Origin: Arthrobacter horti
GTDB taxonomy: Bacteria; Actinomycetota; Actinomycetes; Actinomycetales; Micrococcaceae
Length of the DNA stretch: 64,000 nucleotides
Direction: 5' to 3'
Assembly (NCBI RefSeq): GCF_030731045.1
Contig: NZ_JAVALS010000001.1
Coordinates: forward strand, 496,001 to 560,000
Shown: in pieces, positions 31,370-42,281 of the stretch
Layout of the letters: each line of letters starts with the position of its first letter
Numbering within the stretch: position 1 is the stretch's first letter
The notes under the pieces: generated by a model
Databases searched by the model: none
The model's input: only the letters and a program-made list of their open reading frames with translations
Told to the model about the DNA's origin: nothing
Made by a program: the position numbers and the translations under genes

Positions 31370-31840
31370 ATGGCGAAGCTGCTGACCAGAATCCTGCGTG
31401 CACTGGGTCTCGGACGGAAGAGCACCCCGGGCGCTCCGACGGTGGCGAGGTATCCGGGTGACTACCGGGGCAAGGTCTCGGTCACTTACTCCCCCGCGCC
31501 CGATGGACGCCCGGATCCCGGGGAGGTCGTCTGGACCTGGGTGCCGTTCGAAGAAGACCATTCGCAGGGCAAGGACCGCCCCGTGCTGTTGATCGGCCGG
31601 GACGGGCGGTGGCTGCTCGGACTCATGCTGACCTCCAAGGACCGGAACAACACGTCCCACCAGGACCCCAACTACGTCGACATCGGCATCGGCCTCTGGG
31701 ACCGGGCCGGGCGGCCCAGCGAGGTGAAGGTGAACCGGGTGCTCAGGGTGGATCCCGGCTCCATCCGGCGGGAAGGCTCGGTCCTGGACCGGGTGCGGTT
31801 CCAGCGTGTCGTCGCAGGTCTGCGCGGAGCCGGGCACTGA
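31370..31840 (+). CDS. Solitary PemK/MazF-like protein
   Basis: A 156-residue protein. After a basic N-terminus of about 50 residues comes a PemK/MazF-like core: PGEVVWTWVPFEED, then GKDRPVLLIGRDG, LMLTSKDRN, and a final NRVLRVDPGSIRREG block. Classical members are mRNA interferases paired with an antitoxin. Here no antitoxin frame precedes or follows it, and the N-terminal extension and neighbours (lepA, rpsT) suggest a stable core gene. It may not be a toxin. A GTG two codons upstream (31364) is an alternative start. Confidence 0.75.
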   Translation: MAKLLTRILRALGLGRKSTPGAPTVARYPGDYRGKVSVTYSPAPDGRPDPGEVVWTWVPFEEDHSQGKDRPVLLIGRDGRWLLGLMLTSKDRNNTSHQDPNYVDIGIGLWDRAGRPSEVKVNRVLRVDPGSIRREGSVLDRVRFQRVVAGLRGAGH

Positions 31841-31893
31841 GGTCCCGATCGCCCCTCCGACACGCGGTTCCCGCTCCGGGGCCGGATTTCTGC

Positions 31894-32028
31894 TAAGATA
31901 TTCTGCTGTGTGTCCGTACAGGTCGACGGACACTGATGATTGGCTGCCATAGGCATCCCCACGCCGCTCAGTCAATGGCCAATCTGACGCCCTCTAGACC
32001 CATCCGTCATAAAAAGAGAGTTCACTAA
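31894..32028 (+). promoter_or_regulatory. rpsT upstream region with hairpin
   Basis: TAAGAT (31894-31899) is a candidate -10 box. It is followed by an 8-bp stem-loop, GTGTCCGT (31910-31917) and ACGGACAC (31926-31933), near the expected 5' end of the mRNA, and about 95 nt of leader. An autoregulatory leader for S20 is possible but unproven. Confidence 0.4.
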
Positions 32029-32289
32029 GTGGCTAACATCAAGTCTCAGAAGAAGCGCATCCTCACCAACGAGAAGGCTCGCCAGCGCAACGTCGCTGTC
32101 AAGTCTGAGCTCAAGACCCTCATCAAGTCCGTCAACGAGGCGGTCGAGGCTGGTAACAAGGAAGCCGCTGAGTCCGCCGTGAAGGCGGCCAGCCGTAAGC
32201 TGGACAAGGCTGTCAGCAAGGGCGTCATTCACCGGAACAACGCTGCCAACCGCAAGTCCGCCATCAACAAGAAGGTCAGCGCCCTCTAA
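32029..32289 (+). CDS. rpsT: 30S ribosomal protein S20
   Basis: An 86-residue, very basic helical protein ([20 protein letters not shown]), the usual size and start of S20, which binds the 16S 5' domain. It is monocistronic between its leader and a strong terminator. Confidence 0.98.
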   Translation: MANIKSQKKRILTNEKARQRNVAVKSELKTLIKSVNEAVEAGNKEAAESAVKAASRKLDKAVSKGVIHRNNAANRKSAINKKVSAL

Positions 32290-32334
32290 GGAGCCCTTCC
32301 TGGCGGTGCCTGCACAGCCTGTGCACGTACTTCG

Positions 32335-32366
32335 CGAGAGGCCGGTCCGAATGGACCGGCCTCTCG
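32335..32366. terminator. Terminator between rpsT and holA
   Basis: A perfect 14-bp stem (32335-32348 with 32353-32366), tetraloop GAAT, followed by TCGTTT on the plus strand. Confidence 0.88.
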
Positions 32367-32409
32367 TCGTTTAAGGCGAGTGTCACGCTCCCCCGGAGAG
32401 CGGGAGCCG

Positions 32410-33402
32410 TCAGCGGGCGCTCACGGAGGTGGCCACGAGGTGGACGATCCGCTCCACCGCGTAGACGGGGTCCCGGGAGAGTCCCTTCACCTGGGCGTCC
32501 GCCTCCGCCACGGCACGGATGCAGATCCGCAGCCGTTCCGGGGTCCATCGCCTGATGTCGCGCTGAGCCTGTTCCACCAGCCATGGCTGCATGCCGAGGT
32601 CCCGGGCGAGCTGCGCGGCGGATCCTCTGCTGCCGGCCACCCGGGCCAGCGTCCGCAGCTTTGCGGCGAGGGCGGCCACGAGCGGCACGGGATCCGCGCC
32701 GGTGGCAAGGGCGTGGCGGAGCGTCGCCAGAGCTCCGGCCGCATCGCCGTCGAGGGCCTTGTCGGCCACCTTGAAGGCGCTGGCCTCCACCCGTCCGCCG
32801 TAGTACTGCTCAACGGTCTCCGCCGTGACTGCACCGCTGGTGTCCTCCATGAGCTGCTGGCAGGCCGCCGCCAGTTCAGCGGTCTGGGAGCCCACGGCCT
32901 GGACCAGGGCGAGGACGGCGGGTCCTTCGATCCGGCGGCCGCCGGCACGGAACTCGGCACTCACGAAGGCGTTCTTGTCCGTATCCTTCTTCAGCGGCTG
33001 GCAGTCGACGACGGGCCACGCCGCCTTCACGGTGTCCAGGAGCTTCTTGCCGCGGGTACCGCCGGCGTGACGGAGCAGGATGACAGTGTCCTCGGCACCC
33101 GATCCTGCCAGCGCAAGTGCGTCTGTGAGGAACGCGTCGTTCATCGCCTCCAGGCGGCTGACCTCCAGCAGCTTGTACTCGCCGAACAGGGACGGGCTGC
33201 TGGCGAGAGCCAGCGATCCCGGCGCGTACTCCCCGGCGTCAAAGGACGTGACCTCCAGATCCGGGTGCGCGGCCCGAAGCTGTTTCCTCAGCAGATCCCT
33301 GGCCCGCTGGGCGAAGTACTCCTCCGGCCCGGACAGCAGAACGATCGGCGCAGGGGTCACGTCCCGCCAGCTGAGTGCGGTGCTGCTTGCGGCCTTCGCC
33401 AT
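32410..33402 (-). CDS. holA: DNA polymerase III subunit delta
   Basis: A 330-residue clamp-loader subunit that opens the beta clamp. It has the HolA fold start (TPAPIVLLSGPEEYFAQRAR), the LLEVSRLEAMNDAFL region and the C-terminal collar domain (LVEQAQRDIRRWTPERL). It is the last gene of the leuS-degV-comEA-comEC-holA run; comEC followed by holA is a common arrangement. Confidence 0.93.
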   Translation of the reverse strand: MAKAASSTALSWRDVTPAPIVLLSGPEEYFAQRARDLLRKQLRAAHPDLEVTSFDAGEYAPGSLALASSPSLFGEYKLLEVSRLEAMNDAFLTDALALAGSGAEDTVILLRHAGGTRGKKLLDTVKAAWPVVDCQPLKKDTDKNAFVSAEFRAGGRRIEGPAVLALVQAVGSQTAELAAACQQLMEDTSGAVTAETVEQYYGGRVEASAFKVADKALDGDAAGALATLRHALATGADPVPLVAALAAKLRTLARVAGSRGSAAQLARDLGMQPWLVEQAQRDIRRWTPERLRICIRAVAEADAQVKGLSRDPVYAVERIVHLVATSVSAR

Positions 33403-33436
33403 GGTTTCGGCTCCGTCTTCGTCCGTTGTCAGGTCC

Positions 33437-35122
33437 CTACGATCTTAACGCGCCACGCCGCGGATTCCGGGCCAGGGAGCGGTGCAGCCACCGGTAGGCG
33501 GCGGCCACCTTGCCAGGATGTGCCAGGGCCCACAGGATGGCGCACTCCAGAACGCCCAACGACGCCATGGTCGCCATGCCCCACGGACCCGGTGGCCAGT
33601 CCAGGACGGCTCCCGGCAGCTCCGCCAGGCTGCGCGCGATCCCCCAGATGGCCGTGGTGCACCACGAGGCGGGCACGAACAGCATCTCTCCCAGCACAGT
33701 GGAGACCGGCAGAAGCAGGAGAGCCCCCATGCCCAGCAGGGTCACCGGTGCGACAAGGGGTGCAGCGAGCAGATTGGCGGGTACCGCATAGGGCGTCAGC
33801 TGAGGCTGCAGGAGGACGAGAAGCGGTGAGCAGGCCGTCTGTGCCACCAGGGGGATGGCCAGCATGAGGGCTGGTCCGTACGGCATGATCCGGCTGAGCA
33901 GGCGAGCCATCGGACGGCCCGCCAGGACGATTCCGCCCGTGGCGGTCACGGAGAGAGCGAAGCCGGGGTCGAGGGAGAGAGCAGGTTCGGTGAGCAGTAA
34001 GCACGAGGCGCTCACGCACAGCAGAGGGATCCCCCGTGCGCCGTGGCCGCCCGCGAGCACACCGAGAGCGGCGGCCGACATCACAGCGGCCCGCAGGACA
34101 CTCGAATCAGGGCCGATGAGGATGACGAACGCCCCCAGCCCGGCCAGGCCCGCAGCAGCCGCCGGGACGCGTGGCAGGCTCAGCGATCTGGCGCCGAGGA
34201 GGATCGCCGCGAAGACGATGCTGCAGTTCGCGCCGGAGACGGCGGTGAGATGTGTGAGCCCGGTGGAGGTCATCACGGCGATGAAACCGGGACCGTTCCG
34301 GGACCGCTCCCCCAGGACCATCCCTTCCAGCAGACTGCCTGGTTCTCCCGGGATCGCGGCGCTGCGCTGGAGGAAGGAGGTCCGGATGCCGCCTAGAAAG
34401 GATTCCAAGCGGCTCGGAGCCTGAAGCACGAGCGGCGCTCTCAAGACCGTGCCCTCGAGCCTGCCCGGCCTCTCGGGCTTGCGTGAGAGCCGCACCAGGG
34501 CCTCCAGCCGGGTGCCGACGGCAAGAGTGTCGTGGGGGCATGCGGTGGAACAGCGGAGCCGGATCTGAGCCACGACGGGGTTGGAGACGCCACGGTCCCC
34601 GATGCGCTGAAGGACGGCCGTGGCCATACAGCCCTGCCCGCATCGGTCCCCCTCCGCGGGGCTTTGTTCCGGCTCGGACGGCTCGGCGGGCCCCGTCACC
34701 ACCAGTTCCACCGTGCGCACGGCTCCGGCATCCGCGGCGGCGATCACGGAGGATCCGACGGGATCCATCAGCCGGATCAGACCGAGGGCCGAGCCGAGCA
34801 CCAGGATCACCGAGGAGAGCAGCGCGGTGTTCAGGAAGCCGCCACGCGACCGGTCTGGTTCCCGGCGCGTCCGCTGGACGGCGAGCAGCACCGTTGTCAG
34901 AGCGCCGCCGACCGCGCCCAGAGCCAGGACGTGCGGGAAGCTCCGCCATGTGACGGCCGCACTGACCGCCCAGAGCGCGAGCATACCGGGAATCAGACGG
35001 ACGTCCTGAACAGACCGCGACACCTCCAGGACACGCCGCAGGCGCTCCTCCCGGTCGCGCAGAGTTAACAGGAACCGCTGGAGGATGCGGACCGGGCGCC
35101 CGGCTCGATCAGGAGGCCCCAT
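33437..35122 (-). CDS. comEC: ComEC/Rec2-type competence membrane protein without beta-lactamase domain
   Basis: A 561-residue polytopic membrane protein: an N-terminal DUF4131 part (about 30-230), then the Competence domain with the hallmark TGLTHLTAVSGANCSIVFAA. In natural transformation ComEC forms the inner-membrane DNA channel. Full-length homologues carry a C-terminal metallo-beta-lactamase-like domain; here the protein ends at ARNPRRGALRS and holA begins 34 bp on, so that domain is absent. The frame is intact with no sign of a frameshift. It follows comEA by 1 bp. Confidence 0.9.
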   Translation of the reverse strand: MGPPDRAGRPVRILQRFLLTLRDREERLRRVLEVSRSVQDVRLIPGMLALWAVSAAVTWRSFPHVLALGAVGGALTTVLLAVQRTRREPDRSRGGFLNTALLSSVILVLGSALGLIRLMDPVGSSVIAAADAGAVRTVELVVTGPAEPSEPEQSPAEGDRCGQGCMATAVLQRIGDRGVSNPVVAQIRLRCSTACPHDTLAVGTRLEALVRLSRKPERPGRLEGTVLRAPLVLQAPSRLESFLGGIRTSFLQRSAAIPGEPGSLLEGMVLGERSRNGPGFIAVMTSTGLTHLTAVSGANCSIVFAAILLGARSLSLPRVPAAAAGLAGLGAFVILIGPDSSVLRAAVMSAAALGVLAGGHGARGIPLLCVSASCLLLTEPALSLDPGFALSVTATGGIVLAGRPMARLLSRIMPYGPALMLAIPLVAQTACSPLLVLLQPQLTPYAVPANLLAAPLVAPVTLLGMGALLLLPVSTVLGEMLFVPASWCTTAIWGIARSLAELPGAVLDWPPGPWGMATMASLGVLECAILWALAHPGKVAAAYRWLHRSLARNPRRGALRS

Positions 35123-35123
35123 C

Positions 35124-35936
35124 TCAGCCCAGGCTCACCAGCGGAAGAAGCTGTTCCAGCAGCTTGGGGCCGATCCCATCCACGGCGTCCAGGTCCTCGG
35201 TCCGGGTGAACGGGCCATGCTCCTGGCGCCAGGCGACGATCCGTTCAGCCAGGACCTTCCCGACCCGGGGAAGAGACATCAGCTCCTCCACCGATGAGCT
35301 GTTCAAGCCCACGACGGCGGCTCCCCCACCTGGAGCGGCCCCGGCGGCGCCGGCAGCGGCCTGTCCCTGAGATCTGGCAGGCTTCTCATCCTGGGCGAGC
35401 ACGTGAATGTGCAGACCGTCGGTGACCTCGGCGGCGAGATTGACCGTCTCGAGCTGTGCACCGGGCTTCGCGCCACCGGCGGCCTCGAGCGCCTGGAAGA
35501 CGCGCGCGTGTTCGGGAACCTTGACCACCCCCGGCTTCAGGACCGCTCCGGAGACGTGGACGAGCAGCTGCCTCGGCGGGCTCTGTGCCGGCGGCGGAGA
35601 CTGGAGCGCCGGAGTGCCACCGCCCGGAGGACGGGACGCGCCCGGGCCAGGGGCGGGGACGGAGGCGGGACTGAGCAGCCACCAAGTGATCGGCACGCCG
35701 AGCACCAAGACCGCCAGAAGCGCGACGACAGCGCGCCATGGCGTTCCGGAGCGCAGCCGCGCACTCCTGTGGGCCCTCTGCCTCTCTGCGAGACCGGACG
35801 GCCCGCCGCCCCCGGGCACCGGGTCCGGTGGCACGGTCCCGGATGCCGCTCCGTGATTGAGGAGCAGATCCAGGCGTTCCGCCGTGGACCCCTGATCTCC
35901 GCTTCCGTGCCGCCGTCCGGTCCCCGATGAGCTCAT
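35124..35936 (-). CDS. comEA: ComEA family DNA-binding protein
   Basis: A 270-residue protein: cytoplasmic N-terminus, one membrane helix (WRAVVALLAVLVLGVPITWW), a Pro-rich linker, an SLBB domain (LLVHVSGAVLKPGVVKVPE) and a C-terminal helix-hairpin-helix pair (NSSSVEELMSLPRVGKVLAE and DAVDGIGPKLLEQL). It would bind incoming DNA outside the membrane and pass it to ComEC. Start ATG at 35936 is preferred over an upstream in-frame codon because it follows the degV gap with normal spacing. Confidence 0.92.
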   Translation of the reverse strand: MSSSGTGRRHGSGDQGSTAERLDLLLNHGAASGTVPPDPVPGGGGPSGLAERQRAHRSARLRSGTPWRAVVALLAVLVLGVPITWWLLSPASVPAPGPGASRPPGGGTPALQSPPPAQSPPRQLLVHVSGAVLKPGVVKVPEHARVFQALEAAGGAKPGAQLETVNLAAEVTDGLHIHVLAQDEKPARSQGQAAAGAAGAAPGGGAAVVGLNSSSVEELMSLPRVGKVLAERIVAWRQEHGPFTRTEDLDAVDGIGPKLLEQLLPLVSLG

Positions 35937-35983
35937 GCAGCGAGGATACGGAGCACGGCGTGCGCCGCGGTTACCGGACACTC

Positions 35984-37018
35984 CTATGGGGACAAACGCT
36001 CCGGCGGCAACTGTGCGCTGACGATGGCCAGGACACCGAGGCCCACATGGGCGGCCAGAACCGCCGGAAGCGAGCTGATGACGGGAGGAGGTGCCTCGGG
36101 AAGCCTCGCCTGCAGCCGGTCGGCGAGTTCCCGGGCGGCCTGGGCGGAGCCGAAGTGATGGACCGCCAGCCCCAGAGAGGACTCAGGGATGTCCGCTGCG
36201 GCAGCGACAGCCAGCTCCTCGAGGCGGGCCAGGGCCCTGGCCGAGGACCGGACCTTCTCCACGGGCACCACCCGGCCGTCCGCGATCCCGAGGATCGGCT
36301 TGATCGCCAGCATGGTCCCCAGCCAGGACGCAGCTCCACCGATCCGCCCGCCCCGCCGGAGCTGCTCCAGGGACGGGACGTAGAAATGCACGGTGCTGCT
36401 CGCCAGGGACGTCTCCGCAGCGGCCTTCACCAGTTCGGAAGGCGCGCCTTGGGACGCCATGGCGCAGGCGGCCTGCACGGCGAAGCCGAGGCACATCGCC
36501 GCGGTCCGTGAGTCCACCACGTCTACGGGGACCGGGCAGCTTTCAGCGGCCAGACGTGCGGCGTCAGCGGTTCCTGACAGCTCACGGGAGAGGTGGACCG
36601 AGACGATGGCGCCATAACCGGCCGCGGCGAGGTCCCGGTAGGCGGCGGCCAGCGTCGCCGGTGACGGGCGGGAGGTCTTCACCGGCTCCCCCACCGCCAT
36701 GGCGAGGCTCAGGCGCTCGAGGAGGGCGCCGTCGTCGTCCGCCAGATCGGCCGAGGAGAAGATCTCCTCCCCCACCATCACGGGAAGGGGGACGTGCCGG
36801 AACCACGGAGGCGCCTGCGCGAGCCATTCGGCGGGCAGCGCCGCGGCGGAGTCGGTCACCACGGCCACCCGGACGGCGGGCGGCTCCGGCACGCCCTTGC
36901 CCCGCGGCCCCCGGGCCGTCTGGCGAGGGGGCCGGAGACCGGCAGAGCCGAGGGCACGGAACGCTTCGAGGCGCTCGAGCAAGCGCCCCCAGCTCCACAC
37001 CCCCGGCTCTGCCTTCAC
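35984..37018 (-). CDS. DegV family fatty-acid-binding protein
   Basis: A DegV-fold protein whose conserved part begins VAVVTDSAAALPAEW and includes KTSRPSPATL and SRELSGTADAARLA. DegV (FakB-type) proteins bind a fatty acid for phosphorylation by a FakA kinase; no fakA is in the window. The start is uncertain: the GTG at 37018 (VKAEPGVWSWGRLL) gives 344 residues with an extra 55-residue N-terminus, while a GTG at 37000 or nearer the conserved core is possible. It begins 14 bp after the leuS stop. Confidence 0.88.
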   Translation of the reverse strand: MKAEPGVWSWGRLLERLEAFRALGSAGLRPPRQTARGPRGKGVPEPPAVRVAVVTDSAAALPAEWLAQAPPWFRHVPLPVMVGEEIFSSADLADDDGALLERLSLAMAVGEPVKTSRPSPATLAAAYRDLAAAGYGAIVSVHLSRELSGTADAARLAAESCPVPVDVVDSRTAAMCLGFAVQAACAMASQGAPSELVKAAAETSLASSTVHFYVPSLEQLRRGGRIGGAASWLGTMLAIKPILGIADGRVVPVEKVRSSARALARLEELAVAAAADIPESSLGLAVHHFGSAQAARELADRLQARLPEAPPPVISSLPAVLAAHVGLGVLAIVSAQLPPERLSP

Positions 37019-37032
37019 AGTCGCAAGCCTAT

Positions 37033-39543
<2,511 letters not shown>

Positions 39544-39600
39544 TCGTACTCTCTCACCTTCGCCGGCTCCGGCATCGTTCCTGCCACACTCCACACACAC

Positions 39601-39653
39601 AAAAGCCCCTCAACCCTCGTCAGCAGCCGGCGCTGCGACAAGGGTTCAAGGGG
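39601..39653 (-). terminator. Attenuator terminator upstream of leuS
   Basis: On the minus strand a GC-rich stem of about 20 bp with minor bulges (39653-39632 pairing with 39627-39606, loop of about 4 nt) is followed by TTTT (39604-39601). It lies 57 nt before the leuS start and after the leader peptide, so it would stop transcription before leuS. A second hairpin just ahead (GCCGTCC 39692-39686 with GGACGGC 39662-39656) begins at the leader stop codon and may be the alternative structure. Confidence 0.8.
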
Positions 39654-39691
39654 CGGCCGTCCATCACGGGCCACAATGACCCGGAGGACGG

Positions 39692-39718
39692 CTAGCTAAG
39701 GAGGAGGATGACGTGCAT
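39692..39718 (-). CDS. leuS leader peptide with three Leu codons
   Basis: An eight-codon frame: MHVILLLS then TAG, with CTC CTC CTT in a row directly after an Ile codon. It is followed by a hairpin and then by the intrinsic terminator before leuS. This layout is that of a ribosome-mediated attenuator sensing leucyl-tRNA. The ATG begins 7 nt after a TAAAGT box, so the mRNA is probably leaderless. Confidence 0.75.
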   Translation of the reverse strand: MHVILLLS

Positions 39719-39725
39719 GCCTTCC

Positions 39726-39731
39726 ACTTTA
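39726..39731 (-). promoter_or_regulatory. Candidate -10 box of leuS
   Basis: TAAAGT on the minus strand, a TANNNT match close to TATAAT, 7 nt before the leader ATG. No good -35 box is evident (TGGAAA about 19 nt upstream). Confidence 0.5.
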
Positions 39732-39821
39732 CCGCACCTCAGACCGCGGGTTTCCAGCAGGCCACGCGCGTTGCGGGGCACAATCCTCCTCCACCCGCTC
39801 GAGGCGAGCAGGAGTTCGGCT

Positions 39822-39901
39822 CCTGAGGGTGGCCGCACAGTGCCCGGGTGCGGCATCGGGCGTCCGCGTAGCGGGCGGGGTACTGTGCGGCCACCCTCAG
39901 G
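39822..39901 (-). terminator. 20-bp perfect inverted repeat downstream of glpK
   Basis: CCTGAGGGTGGCCGCACAGT (39822-39841) is exactly complementary to 39882-39901, with a 40-nt GC-rich centre that holds an inner GCCCG/CGGGC pairing. It starts 13 bp past the glpK stop and probably ends the glp operon, insulating leuS. Apart from this and the leuS leader, I see nothing in 39719-39913. Confidence 0.7.
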
Positions 39902-39913
39902 CGGAAGGGAGAA

Positions 39914-41428
39914 CTACTTCACGTCCTCGTCCACCCACTCCATGGACTTCGTCACCGCCTTCTTCCACAGACGCAGCTGACGCGCGCGCTCGGCCTCGTC
40001 CATGCGCGGCTCCCAGCGCTTGTCCTCGCCCCAGTTGGCGGACAGCTCGCCGAGGTCCTTCCAGAAGCCGACGGCCAGCCCGGCCGCGTAGGCGGCGCCG
40101 AGGGCCGTGGTCTCGGTGACCACGGGGCGGACCACCGGGACGCCGAGGATGTCGGCCTGGAACTGCATGAGAGCATCGTTGGCGACCATGCCGCCGTCGA
40201 CCTTCAGCTCGGTGAGCGGTACACCGGAGTCCGCGTTCACGGCGTCCAGGACCTCACGGGTCTGGAAGGCCGTTGACTCCAGCGCGGCCCGGGCGATGTG
40301 GCCCTTGTTGACGTAGCGGGTCAGGCCCACGATGGCGCCGCGGGCGTCCGAACGCCAGTACGGAGCGAACAACCCGGAGAACGCCGGGACGATGTACGTC
40401 CCGCCATTGTCCTGAACGGACGCCGCCAGCTGTTCGACCTCGGGCGCCGAGGTGATCATGCCGAGGTTGTCCCGGAGCCACTGGATCAGGGAACCGGCGA
40501 CCGCGATGGAGCCTTCCAGCGCGTAGTGGGCCGGCTCATCGCCCAGCTTGTAGCCGACCGTGGTCAGCAGGCCGTTCTTGGAGTGGACGATCTCGGTGTC
40601 CGTGTTGAAGATCAGGAAGCACCCGGTGCCGTAGGTGTTCTTCGCCTCGCCGGCCTGGAACGCGGCCTGGCCGAAGGTGGCGGCCTGCTGATCGCCGAGG
40701 ATGCCGGCCACCGGGACCTCACGCAGCAACTGGGAGGTATGCACCGAGCCGTAGACCTCGGAGGAGGATTTGATGGCGGGGAGCATGGAGGCCGGAACGC
40801 CGAAGGCGTCCAGGATGTCCAGATCCCAGGACAGGGTCTTCAGGTCCATGAACATGGTGCGGGAGGCGTTGGTGACATCCGTCGCGTGCACGCCGCCGTC
40901 GACACCGCCGGTGAGGTTCCACAGGACCCAGCAGTCGGTGGTGCCGAAGAGCAGGTCCCCGGCCTCCGCCTTCTCGCGGGCGCCCTCGACGTTGTCCAGG
41001 ATCCACTTGACCTTGGTGCCGGAGAAGTAGGTGGCCAGCGGCAGTCCCACCTTCTCCTTGAAACGGTCGACGCCGCCGTCGGCAGCCAGCTCGTCCACGA
41101 TCGGCTGTGTGCGGGTGTCCTGCCAGACGATGGCGTTGTAGACCGGCTCACCGGTGTTCCGGTCCCAGACGACGGCGGTCTCGCGCTGGTTGGTGATGCC
41201 GACGGCGGCGATGTCGTGGCGGGTCAGGTTCGCCTTGGACAGGGCGCTGGCGATCACCTCGCGGGTGTTGTCCCAGATTTCGGTGGCGTCGTGCTCCACC
41301 CAGCCGGCCTGCGGGAAGATCTGGGCGTGCTCCATCTGACCGCTGGACACGATGGTGCCCTTCCGGTCGAAGACGATCGCGCGGCTGCTGGTGGTGCCCT
41401 GGTCGATGGCGATGACGTACTCAGACAT
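39914..41428 (-). CDS. glpK: Glycerol kinase
   Basis: A 504-residue FGGY kinase that phosphorylates glycerol to glycerol-3-phosphate. It has the ATP-binding start [18 protein letters not shown], the FGGY signature regions ([30 protein letters not shown]) and the usual length. Last gene of glpD-glpF-glpK. The ATG ([10 protein letters not shown]) fits the family; 12 extra upstream codons are unlikely. Confidence 0.97.
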   Translation of the reverse strand: MSEYVIAIDQGTTSSRAIVFDRKGTIVSSGQMEHAQIFPQAGWVEHDATEIWDNTREVIASALSKANLTRHDIAAVGITNQRETAVVWDRNTGEPVYNAIVWQDTRTQPIVDELAADGGVDRFKEKVGLPLATYFSGTKVKWILDNVEGAREKAEAGDLLFGTTDCWVLWNLTGGVDGGVHATDVTNASRTMFMDLKTLSWDLDILDAFGVPASMLPAIKSSSEVYGSVHTSQLLREVPVAGILGDQQAATFGQAAFQAGEAKNTYGTGCFLIFNTDTEIVHSKNGLLTTVGYKLGDEPAHYALEGSIAVAGSLIQWLRDNLGMITSAPEVEQLAASVQDNGGTYIVPAFSGLFAPYWRSDARGAIVGLTRYVNKGHIARAALESTAFQTREVLDAVNADSGVPLTELKVDGGMVANDALMQFQADILGVPVVRPVVTETTALGAAYAAGLAVGFWKDLGELSANWGEDKRWEPRMDEAERARQLRLWKKAVTKSMEWVDEDVK

Positions 41429-41469
41429 GTGATTCCTCAGTTCCTTCTCAAAGCTCGTGGACACGGTTA

Positions 41470-42216
41470 CTAGGCTGCTGCGGTGAAGACGATCGGCAGG
41501 TGGGACGTGAGACCGCCGATGACTCCACCGATGATGGGGCCTGCGACGGGGACCCAGGCGTAGCCCCAGTCGCTGGCGCCCTTGCCCTTGATGGGAAGCA
41601 GAGCGTGGGCGATGCGCGGGCCGAGGTCACGGGCCGGGTTGATCGCGTAGCCGGTGGGACCACCGAGGGAGGCGCCGATGCCGACGACGAGCAGGGCCAC
41701 CGCGAGCGGGCCGAGCTGGTTGGGGGACGTTCCGAAGGACAGGATGACGTAGACCAGCACGAAGGTGCCGACGATCTCGGTCAGCAGGTTCCAGCCGTGG
41801 CTACGCATGGCCGGACCGGTGGAGAAGGTGCCCAGCGTATTGGCCGGGTCGGGCTCCACGTCGAAATGCTGCTTGTAGGCCAGCCAGCAGACGACGGCGC
41901 CGAGGAAGGCACCCGTCAGCTCGCCGCTCAGGTAGGTGAGGATCGACGCGGCGTCCACGGGGACGCCGGGCACGAACTCCTTGGCACCCGATGCGGCGAT
42001 GCCGAGGGTCACGGCCGGGTTCAGGTGGGCCCCGGACTTGGCGGCCACGAACACGCCGGCGAAGACCGCGAGGCCCCAGCCGAAGTTCACGAACAGGAAC
42101 CCGGTGCCGTTGCCCTTGGTCCCCTTCAGGGCCGTATTGGCGACGACGCCACAGCCGAGGAGGGTGAGCATTGCAGTACCGAAGACTTCCGAGAGGAAGA
42201 CGATTCCAAGAGACAT
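41470..42216 (-). CDS. glpF: Glycerol uptake facilitator (aquaglyceroporin)
   Basis: A 248-residue MIP channel with both NPA motifs, HLNPAVTLG and AINPARDLG; Asp after the second NPAR is typical of glycerol channels rather than aquaporins. Six membrane helices plus two half-helices are expected. AAGGAG precedes two adjacent ATG codons; the second (42216) has better spacing, the first (42219) would add one Met. It is 41 bp from glpK. Confidence 0.95.
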   Translation of the reverse strand: MSLGIVFLSEVFGTAMLTLLGCGVVANTALKGTKGNGTGFLFVNFGWGLAVFAGVFVAAKSGAHLNPAVTLGIAASGAKEFVPGVPVDAASILTYLSGELTGAFLGAVVCWLAYKQHFDVEPDPANTLGTFSTGPAMRSHGWNLLTEIVGTFVLVYVILSFGTSPNQLGPLAVALLVVGIGASLGGPTGYAINPARDLGPRIAHALLPIKGKGASDWGYAWVPVAGPIIGGVIGGLTSHLPIVFTAAA

Positions 42217-42243
42217 CATTGACTCCTTGAGATGTGCTGTACT

Positions 42244-42263
42244 CACCGGGCCGGCGCCCGGTG
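42244..42263 (-). promoter_or_regulatory. Hairpin in the glpD-glpF spacer
   Basis: CACCGGGC (42244-42251) and GCCCGGTG (42256-42263) form a perfect 8-bp stem with loop CGGC. There is no U-run; it may tune relative expression or mRNA stability between glpD and glpF. Confidence 0.45.
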
Positions 42264-42281
42264 GCTGTTCGCCCCGAAGGG

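Noticed and set aside
29224-31461. Open reading frame of 745 codons on the plus strand opposite lepA and hemW
   Set aside because: Antisense shadow of lepA; no recognisable domain or ribosome site.
31192-32028. Toxin-antitoxin module at the PemK-like gene
   Set aside because: No small antitoxin frame was found on either side, so only the solitary PemK-like protein is reported.
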